A stretch of DNA of 9,802 bases from Pseudomonadota bacterium. GTDB lineage: Bacteria; Pseudomonadota; Gammaproteobacteria; Arenicellales; Poriferihabitantaceae. The stretch is from assembly GCA_024226105.1 (NCBI GenBank), contig JAAELZ010000134.1, positions 1 to 9,802 on the forward strand. Direction: 5' to 3'. The notes beneath the pieces were generated by a model, which made no database searches, was not told the DNA's origin, and worked only from the letters and a program-made list of their open reading frames with translations. Of this stretch, positions 1 through 5,528 are shown one piece after another; position 1 is the stretch's first letter; every line of letters starts with the position of its first letter. Both the position numbers and the translations under genes were made by a program.

Positions 1-1341
1 AGCCGGCAGCAAAGTAAGCAAACGGAGTTTATTTTGTGTTAGCCCGATACCGGCAAACACAAAAATGGCCAACGGCAGCAGGTGCGCAAACTCAAGCTGT
101 GCATTGGCCAGGTGCAGGCCGCACAGCGTCAGGGCCAGGGCGCCGACCATGAGCCCAATCCAGGAATAGCGATGGTTATCCCGATACACGCTATCACGCC
201 ATTCGAGCTTGAGTAGCTTCGCCAGGCGTTTTTTGGCCAGGGCAACCGTTTTGTTGTAATCGTTCCCGAGCGTTATTTGGCCTGTACCCTGAAGCAGGGT
301 TGTGTGCACCACGTGTTCAATATCTGTCAATGTGCCACGCCTTTTTGTTTGCTCGTCAGTGGAGGTATCGTACAGTCTGAACGCCTGCTCTTCGAGTTGC
401 TCGATACGGGCGAAACCCTTGATTGCAATATTGATCAGGGCAGCGCTAAACGCAACGTTATCTGCCTTGTTGACGGTTATGAAGCGATGAGCCGCCGGCG
501 ACAGGTTTCGCACCGGATGATAGTCCGCAACCACCACACCTTTTTGCGGATCACGCCCTACCGCGCGCCAGGCTCTCAGGTAATAAAATGGTAAAAGCGA
601 TAGCAATAACAACCCACCAAACCACTTCAAATTGTCTTCAATAAGGCGTGTGAATTGCCCTTGCTGCCCGGTGACAGTGCCGGGCGGGAGTTTGAGCGAG
701 ATGGTCATTCCCTCACGGGCTTTAAATGCACGGGTAGAGCTAAAGCTTATCGAGCCATCAGGGTGTTGTTGGCTTTGAACGTTTGTTTCAAGACTGCCGC
801 TGCGTCCAGTCCAGGCCCCATGGTCGATTGCTTGAACGTTTCCCGGGAAATGTACGGTTGCGCTGACGACATCGCTCGGGATCGCCCAGCCCTGACCATT
901 TACATTCCATAACAATACATCACTGGAACCCTGCCGGGAAATTTGACGTGTGCTGACATAACTTATCAGATATTGATGGGGTCCCGGTACCACATAGCGA
1001 TCCGGATCGCCAATATACAGGCGAATACCATTTGTGAGCCTCTCTTGCTTCCACGGGCTATTTGCTCCGTCCAGCTTTACTTCGAGCAGGTCAAAACCGG
1101 TTTTTTCACGAATACCCAGCCCGCCCCAGCCGGGGTGTGGATAGACGGTCGGAAAATCCCGGTATATGCCATGCCGAATGGTGGCATTTTGTGCGATGAC
1201 ATCGATGGTTTCGCTTACCAGGAGCGAGCGGTCCGGGCGTATTTCGATGTCACTATGAAAATGGCGAATGCGCTCACTGGCGAACAAAGAAGTGCTGAGA
1301 AAAACAAGTAACAGCGCAAATATTTTCTGGAAGCGATGCAT
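1..1341 (-). CDS. DUF2207 family membrane protein, C-terminus cut by window edge
   Basis: Reading leftwards from ATG at 1339-1341, the frame stays open for 447 codons to base 1, so the stop lies outside the window. An AGGA ribosome site lies just before the ATG. Residues 1-21 (MHRFQKIFALLLVFLSTSLFA) form a clear signal peptide. Residues 22 to about 235 would be extracytoplasmic and carry DUF2207 hallmarks: GIYRDFP near 58, WNVNGQGWAIP near 165. A membrane helix at about 240-255 is followed by the GRDP motif (262-265) and a cytoplasmic part with the family's conserved proline segment. Two more helices lie at about 394-412 and 418-434. Family members are usually 550-650 aa, so perhaps a quarter is missing. 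It follows lemA with a 112-nt gap on the same strand, a recurring pairing, so co-transcription is likely. Function is unknown; a role in envelope maintenance is only a guess. Confidence 0.87.
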   Translation of the reverse strand, partial: MHRFQKIFALLLVFLSTSLFASERIRHFHSDIEIRPDRSLLVSETIDVIAQNATIRHGIYRDFPTVYPHPGWGGLGIREKTGFDLLEVKLDGANSPWKQERLTNGIRLYIGDPDRYVVPGPHQYLISYVSTRQISRQGSSDVLLWNVNGQGWAIPSDVVSATVHFPGNVQAIDHGAWTGRSGSLETNVQSQQHPDGSISFSSTRAFKAREGMTISLKLPPGTVTGQQGQFTRLIEDNLKWFGGLLLLSLLPFYYLRAWRAVGRDPQKGVVVADYHPVRNLSPAAHRFITVNKADNVAFSAALINIAIKGFARIEQLEEQAFRLYDTSTDEQTKRRGTLTDIEHVVHTTLLQGTGQITLGNDYNKTVALAKKRLAKLLKLEWRDSVYRDNHRYSWIGLMVGALALTLCGLHLANAQLEFAHLLPLAIFVFAGIGLTQNKLRLLTLLPA

Positions 1342-1453
1342 CAGGTCCTAATTGAAACGGTTCGTTCCTTACTACACCCGGCTAGATAAACATGGAAACA
1401 ACCCTTCTCACCTCGAGTCAATATTGTCATTAAGCGAGATGGAGAACCAGCGA

Positions 1454-2014
1454 CTAAAAATCTACCTGTGGAACCTGGCGGGCGGCCTCGATATCCAGTT
1501 CGAAGAATTCGGCCTCGGTGAAATCATATCGCTGTGCAATCAGGTTGGAGGGAAAAGATTGTATCAGGGTATTCAGATCCCTGACCGAGCCGTTGTAGTA
1601 GCGTCGAGCGCGTTCGATATCGCCCTCAACAGTAGCGAGCTGCTCCTGCAGGTTTTGAAAACTCCCATCGGCCTTAAGCTCCGGATATGCTTCAACCTGA
1701 ACCAGAATGCCGCCCAGTTTCTTGCTGAAAACCTGTTCCAGTGCGCTTGTGGCTTCGGGCGATTTTGCGGCCCCCGGGGCGCGTAGCTCGGTGACTTCTT
1801 TAAGCAGGCTGCTTTCGTGTTCGGCGTAGCCTTTAACCGTTTTCACCAGGTTGGGCACCAGGTTGTGGCGCTTTTTAAGTTGTACCTCGATACCGCTCCA
1901 GGCATCTTCCACATAGTTTTTACGCTTTACCAGGCTATTATAAATAGAAATGGCCCAGGCGATGGCAACCGCGAGCAGCGCGACAGTAACCCAGATCAAG
2001 TTGGTTCCCGACAT
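1454..2014 (-). CDS. lemA: LemA family protein
   Basis: This encodes a 186-aa LemA protein. A single N-terminal membrane helix (about residues 6-24) is followed by a long helical domain. The family signatures are visible: YNSLVKRKNYVEDAWSGIEV from residue 25, then QLKKRHNLVPNLVKTVKGYA, and later NLQEQL and the RRYYNGSVRDLN segment ending in FPSN. Length is normal for the family (about 180-200 aa). The frame extends 20 codons further upstream, but I choose ATG at 2012-2014 because GAGGG lies 7 nt before it and the membrane helix then sits at the N-terminus as expected. LemA proteins are membrane-anchored with the helical bundle outside the inner membrane; their biochemical role is not settled. 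The DUF2207 gene downstream is a frequent partner. Confidence 0.93.
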   Translation of the reverse strand: MSGTNLIWVTVALLAVAIAWAISIYNSLVKRKNYVEDAWSGIEVQLKKRHNLVPNLVKTVKGYAEHESSLLKEVTELRAPGAAKSPEATSALEQVFSKKLGGILVQVEAYPELKADGSFQNLQEQLATVEGDIERARRYYNGSVRDLNTLIQSFPSNLIAQRYDFTEAEFFELDIEAARQVPQVDF

Positions 2015-2044
2015 ACAGTATCCCTCTATGGTGTCAAACGCTAT

Positions 2045-2053
2045 ATTATCGCA
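2045..2053 (-). promoter_or_regulatory. Candidate extended -10 promoter for lemA
   Basis: On the minus strand the bases read TGC followed by GATAAT, an extended -10 element with five of six -10 matches. Transcription would begin near 2038, giving a leader of about 24 nt before the lemA ATG. The -35 region is weak (TTGGTT at 18 nt), which is tolerated with a TGn extension. It lies between the upstream terminator-like hairpin and lemA, as expected if lemA-DUF2207 is a separate unit. Confidence 0.4.
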
Positions 2054-2072
2054 TAATAACAAACATACAACC

Positions 2073-2100
2073 AAAAAAGCCGGGACTGAGCTCGGCTTTT
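2073..2100 (-). terminator. Rho-independent terminator after the PuuD-like gene
   Basis: The plus strand reads AAAAGCCGGG, a 6-nt loop (ACTGAG), then CTCGGCTTTT. This forms a 10-bp stem with one G-U pair. On the minus strand the hairpin is followed by a run of six T. It lies 24 nt after the stop of the 2125-2745 gene and before lemA, so it separates the two transcripts. It could also work weakly in the opposite direction. Confidence 0.75.
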
Positions 2101-2124
2101 GAAATAGCGATGTAAAGTGTTTAC

Positions 2125-2745
2125 TTATAAATAGTGGGCAACACCAAATATAACCGCCGTCAGCAGCAAGCTTGATTGAATAACACCTTTTACACTTGCA
2201 ATCGGGCCGGTTTTGCCGAAGATTGCGTTAATTTCAAGTAACACGATGATTGCCAGCGCGAGCATAAAGCCCAGATCACTGAAATCGTAGCTTTGAATTT
2301 GTACGCCGTGTCTTGAGGCCAGCATGCCATACAGCATGGGGGCAGAAAACAAAGTGTTGGTTCGCGAGGCAAGCAACGCCTTTCCGCCAGCGGTGGCGGC
2401 ATCACCCTGTTTAAGGCCGATGACGATTTGCTGATTGGGCCAGATAATCAACCACACGTTGAGGAACATAAAGATACCCATGGTCGCACCGATCAGGATG
2501 TACTGGCTTAAGCCAGCGCCCAGCACCATCAGCAAATACAGGCCGGTCAGGAATGTGCCCATTGCGCCCCAGCGGAACCACCACAGTGCACGCGGTGCCA
2601 GTTTTTGTGTCGCATCCGCTTTCGCATCCGCGGTTGCTTCTGCAAAATAGGCGCCCTGGATGAAGTTAAAATAGTACAGTAGCCCGATCCAGGTTACGCC
2701 GAATAATACGTGGCCCCAACGGGCAAGAAATTCAAGAAATAACAT
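2125..2745 (-). CDS. Urate hydroxylase PuuD-type membrane domain protein (no cytochrome c domain)
   Basis: This 206-aa polytopic membrane protein resembles the N-terminal membrane domain of PuuD-type urate oxidases (Urate_ox_N family). Visible signatures are GHVLFGVTWIGLLYYFNFIQ from residue 11, WWFRWGAMGTFLTGLYLL (55-72), LNVWLIIWPNQQIVIGLKQG (95-114) and SRTNTLFSAPMLYGMLASRH (127-146). About six membrane helices can be drawn. H12, H146 and H204 are candidate ligand residues. Full PuuD is roughly twice as long and ends in a cytochrome c domain; this protein has no CxxCH motif and stops after the last helix. ATG at 2743-2745 has GGAG 7 nt upstream. No other purine catabolism gene is in the window, so the urate role is uncertain; it may be a related membrane electron carrier or another function. 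Confidence 0.78.
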   Translation of the reverse strand: MLFLEFLARWGHVLFGVTWIGLLYYFNFIQGAYFAEATADAKADATQKLAPRALWWFRWGAMGTFLTGLYLLMVLGAGLSQYILIGATMGIFMFLNVWLIIWPNQQIVIGLKQGDAATAGGKALLASRTNTLFSAPMLYGMLASRHGVQIQSYDFSDLGFMLALAIIVLLEINAIFGKTGPIASVKGVIQSSLLLTAVIFGVAHYL

Positions 2746-3082
2746 GCTTTTTCTCCAGGAGTTTTAAAGGTACTGAGTGTTTCTGCAGCTTAGTGGGCGG
2801 GATTATACCGTTTGTGCAAGTTGAAAAAAAACCGTTTAATAACGGGGTTATTGGGTGATCGCTCGCGCTGTGGAATCGCTGCCCTTTTTGCGCGGGACCA
2901 TGACTGTCAGATGGCGGGGCATTTCAATACTCGCTTGATTGATTTATAGTTGATGTGTTCCATGTTTTACGGCAAATGACACACTAAATACAAAAACCAG
3001 CTTAGCCGGGTTGGGGTAATCGGTTTCCTGGGTGGTAGAACACCGATAAAATCGCTCACGATGCAATTTTGAAGATCTTACA
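2746..3082. other. Divergent intergenic region between the PuuD-like and dehydrogenase genes
   Basis: This 337-bp stretch carries no convincing gene. It holds the TATAAT of the leftward gene, an A8 run at 2824-2831, and a small dyad cluster at 2832-2852: CCGTT-TAAT-AACGG overlapping AATAAC-GGG-GTTATT. For the rightward gene the best -10 match is TAAAAT at 3047-3052 with a poor -35 (TTTCCT at 17 nt). The right side (about 2940-3000) is AT-rich. The dyads could be a regulator site, but they are short. Confidence 0.5.
2802..2807 (-). promoter_or_regulatory. Candidate -10 element for the PuuD-like gene
   Basis: A perfect TATAAT occurs on the minus strand, giving a start near 2795 and a leader of about 50 nt. 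The -35 position falls within a run of eight T (2824-2831) and does not match TTGACA, so either the T-run acts like an upstream AT-rich element or an activator is needed. Confidence 0.4.
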
Positions 3083-4138
3083 ATGGCACTAAACATAGCG
3101 GTAATTGCGGGGGACGGTATCGGCAAAGAAGTGATGCCCGAGGGGATCAGGGTGCTGGAGGCGGCCGGTAGAAAATTTGACATAAATTTTAACTGGACGG
3201 CGTTTGACTGGTCGTGTCAGACCTGGCAGGAAACAGGGCGCATGATGCCTGAAGACGGAATCGAACAGCTTTCGGGGTTTGATGCAATCTATCTCGGGGC
3301 GGTGGGTTTCCCGGGGGTGCCAGATCATATTTCCCTGTGGGGTTTACTGATTCCCATACGCCGGGAGTTTGAACAATACATTAATCTGCGCCCGGTGCGC
3401 TTGTTTGAAGGCGCGCCTTGTCCCTTGGCCGGTAAACAACCCGGCGATATTGATTTTCTGGTGGTGCGCGAGAATTGCGAAGGTGAGTATTCAAACGTGG
3501 GGGGGCGCCTTTACGCCGGTACCGAGGACGAAGTTGTCATCCAGCAATCAATTTTTACGCGTAAAGGTGTCGACCGGGTGGTGGAATATGCCTTCGAGTT
3601 GGCACAAAAGCGCCCGCGTAAAAAGCTGGTATCGGCCACCAAATCAAACGGGATTATTCATACCATGCCTTTTTGGGATGAGCGGGTTGCCACAATTTCG
3701 AAAAGGTACCCCGATGTAGACGTAGAAAAATATCATATTGATATTCTTACCTCACATTTTGTCAATAAGCCGGAAATATTTGATGTTGTGGTGGGTTCCA
3801 ACCTGTTTGGTGACATACTTTCAGACCTTGGCCCCGGTATCACCGGAACCATCGCAATTGCGCCGTCAGCGAACATCAACCCGGAAGGTCGCTATCCTTC
3901 CATGTTCGAGCCGGTACACGGTTCGGCGCCGGACATCGCTGGTAAAAATGTAGCCAACCCCATTGGCCAAATCTGGTCCGGCGCCATGTTACTGGCACAT
4001 TTTGGGCATCAGCAGGCGCATGATGCCATACTCGAGGGGATCGAACAGCTTATACGCTCAGGCGAATACCTGACCCCGGATATGGGCGGCAAGGCTTCTA
4101 CCCAGGCGGTGGGTGAGGCCATCTCGACAGCCATATAA
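3083..4138 (+). CDS. dmlA: D-malate/tartrate dehydrogenase (decarboxylating), NAD-dependent
   Basis: The 351-aa protein belongs to the isopropylmalate/isocitrate dehydrogenase superfamily, in the tartrate dehydrogenase/D-malate dehydrogenase (TtuC/DmlA) branch. The N-terminus IAVIAGDGIGKEVMPEG is the family start. The stretch DHISLWGLLIPIRREFEQY followed by NLRPVRL (residues 81-107) is diagnostic for TtuC/DmlA. Expected catalytic and substrate residues are present: R93, R103, R129 and Y136 (RENCEGEYS), K187 (ATKSNGI), D220, and metal ligands D244 and D248 in FGDILSD. The adenine-binding loop FEPVHGSAPDIAGKN is at 275-289. Known members oxidatively decarboxylate D-malate to pyruvate and act on tartrate isomers with NAD+ and a divalent metal. 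The start has only a weak GAAG site. The PAP2 gene follows after 14 nt. Which substrate is used cannot be decided here; isopropylmalate is less likely. Confidence 0.9.
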   Translation: MALNIAVIAGDGIGKEVMPEGIRVLEAAGRKFDINFNWTAFDWSCQTWQETGRMMPEDGIEQLSGFDAIYLGAVGFPGVPDHISLWGLLIPIRREFEQYINLRPVRLFEGAPCPLAGKQPGDIDFLVVRENCEGEYSNVGGRLYAGTEDEVVIQQSIFTRKGVDRVVEYAFELAQKRPRKKLVSATKSNGIIHTMPFWDERVATISKRYPDVDVEKYHIDILTSHFVNKPEIFDVVVGSNLFGDILSDLGPGITGTIAIAPSANINPEGRYPSMFEPVHGSAPDIAGKNVANPIGQIWSGAMLLAHFGHQQAHDAILEGIEQLIRSGEYLTPDMGGKASTQAVGEAISTAI

Positions 4139-4152
4139 GAAGGTAAGCTACA

Positions 4153-4860
4153 ATGGCCATTTCCAAAAATTCTCCACTACGCCGGCATTTACCCGAATAC
4201 GCAACTGAGATTGCATTGGTGCTTATTTCGCTGGGGTTATTTGTTTTTTTTAGGATAACGGAGCAAATGCTGGAAGGCGAAACGGGTGATTTTGATCGAA
4301 GGGTATTGCTCTGGTTTCGAAGCCCGGTTGATGTAACCCTGCCGCGTGGCCCGCAGTCGCTCGAAGTGCTGGTACGTGATATAACAGCCTTGGGCGGGGT
4401 ACTTATTCTGGGTTTATTGAGCCTCTCCAGCTGTGGTTATTTGTGGCTGCGCCGCCAGCGCGGGCTGGCCCTGTTTGTTGCCGTATCGGTAAGCCTCGGA
4501 ACGCTGGTAAACACGACACTAAAAGAAGTGATCGCCCGCCCGCGCCCCGATCTTTTTGCGCATGCCACCGATGCTGCGTTTAGCAGTTTCCCCAGTGGGC
4601 ATGCGATGATGTCAACTATGGTATTTCTGACCCTGGGTGCACTGTTATCTCTGTCCAGTGAAAACCGGCGTATAAAAGCGTATCTCCTTTCATGGTCAGT
4701 ACTGTTGCCCCTGATGGTTGGCATTAGCCGGCTTTATCTGGGCGTTCACTGGCCAACCGATATTATTGCCGGGTGGATCGCCGGGGCGACCTGGAGCCTG
4801 TTATGCCTTTGGACTTATCACCACTTTTTCAACGACAATGGCAAATATCCGGCCCCATAG
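4153..4860 (+). CDS. PAP2-family membrane phosphatase
   Basis: This 235-aa membrane protein carries all three PAP2/type 2 phosphatidic acid phosphatase motifs in order. They are Kx6RP as KEVIARPRP (residues 124-132), PSGH (147-150), and SRx5HxxxD as SRLYLGVHWPTD (192-203). H150 and H199 would be the catalytic histidines and D203 the assisting aspartate. About six membrane helices can be drawn, the first at about 17-34, with the motifs expected on the outer face. Family members remove phosphate from lipid phosphates or diphosphates, such as undecaprenyl pyrophosphate or phosphatidate; the substrate cannot be read here. The start has AAGG upstream, and the gene follows the dehydrogenase by 14 nt, so they are probably co-transcribed though not obviously linked in function. 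Confidence 0.9.
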   Translation: MAISKNSPLRRHLPEYATEIALVLISLGLFVFFRITEQMLEGETGDFDRRVLLWFRSPVDVTLPRGPQSLEVLVRDITALGGVLILGLLSLSSCGYLWLRRQRGLALFVAVSVSLGTLVNTTLKEVIARPRPDLFAHATDAAFSSFPSGHAMMSTMVFLTLGALLSLSSENRRIKAYLLSWSVLLPLMVGISRLYLGVHWPTDIIAGWIAGATWSLLCLWTYHHFFNDNGKYPAP

Positions 4861-5030
4861 GTTAAGGCGGCTTCCACGGCTTTGTGGTGTCTGCGGGCGA
4901 TGCTTTGACGAGCCTTTGAATGAAATGTGAATAAACGGTATTCGTGCATCCTTTTTGCTACGAATTAAGTTTCGTATATCGTACATATTTTTGAGTTTAT
5001 GGCGTTTTTTTGATCCAAATCCAGATGCAG

Positions 5031-5070
5031 ACCTCTTTTATAGAATAGGATTAAAAAGTAGAGGTTTTTT
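5031..5070 (+). terminator. Possible terminator or leader attenuator upstream of the 5110 gene
   Basis: ACCTCT at 5031-5036 pairs with AGAGGT at 5060-5065, and a run of six T (5065-5070) follows. The loop is long (23 nt) and AT-rich, so this is not a classical strong terminator. It lies 170 nt after the PAP2 stop and 40 nt before the start of the next gene. It may end the dehydrogenase-PAP2 transcript or form a leader structure of the small gene. Confidence 0.35.
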
Positions 5071-5109
5071 ATCGAATCTATTGATGCACTAAAACATGAG
5101 GGCCAGGCC

Positions 5110-5457
5110 ATGAACGATACCCATAAACAACTAGATGTACTTTTTGCTGCTGTTGACGAAAAAAAGAAAAGTATTCAGGCGGCTGCAATGATAGCGAAAG
5201 CCGAATTTCTTGACGCCCTTGATGGCATTGAAGACAAGTTTGAGGATGTCGATAAAGATGCGCTGAAAATGAAGCTGCTGCTCGCAAAACTAAAAGTTCT
5301 GGAAGAGTGGGATGAAATTGAAGAAAAGCTCGAAGGTTTTGGTGATAAAGCGCGGGAAATAGCGAAATCCTCCGAAGAGGAAGTTAAAAAAGGCTGGGAC
5401 TCAAGCAAAGAACTCAAGGGCGATATCGAAAAACGAATCAAAAAGTTCTTTTCCTGA
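5110..5457 (+). CDS. Hypothetical highly charged all-helical protein
   Basis: I do not recognise this 115-aa protein. It has a strong ribosome site (GAGGG, 7 nt before ATG). By hand count about 45% of residues are charged (21 Lys, 2 Arg, 13 Asp, 16 Glu). It contains no proline and no cysteine, and only two tryptophans (W67, W96). It has no signal peptide or membrane helix, so it should be cytoplasmic. The sequence looks continuously helical, with an amphipathic or coiled-coil character at about residues 1-80, a short GFG break at 76-78, and a Lys-rich C-terminal tail. It is flanked by a 249-bp gap upstream and a convergent gene downstream, so it is probably transcribed alone. Its base composition looks more AT-rich than its neighbours. 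Coding is supported by the ribosome site and coherent composition, not by homology. Confidence 0.7.
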   Translation: MNDTHKQLDVLFAAVDEKKKSIQAAAMIAKAEFLDALDGIEDKFEDVDKDALKMKLLLAKLKVLEEWDEIEEKLEGFGDKAREIAKSSEEEVKKGWDSSKELKGDIEKRIKKFFS

Positions 5458-5468
5458 GCGGCAGGAAA
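5450..5468. terminator. Hairpin between convergent genes, possible terminator
   Basis: TTTCCTG (5450-5456) and CAGGAAA (5462-5468) form a perfect 7-bp stem with loop AGCGG. It overlaps the stop codon of the 5110 gene. On the minus strand a T5 run (5440-5444) follows a few bases later, so it could terminate the leftward dehydrogenase transcript. On the plus strand no proper T-run follows. Confidence 0.35.
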
Positions 5469-5528
5469 TTAAAGGGCAGGCCAGAAAGGCACCAAAACTT
5501 AGCGCCATACCAGCCGGCACCCAAATGT

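Noticed and set aside
943..1311. Plus-strand open frame of 122 codons at the left
   Set aside because: It is antisense to the DUF2207 gene, whose signal peptide and WNVNG and GRDP motifs are clear in the opposite frame.
2944..3183. Minus-strand open frame overlapping the start of the dehydrogenase gene
   Set aside because: It overlaps the conserved dehydrogenase N-terminus and has no ribosome site or recognisable protein character.
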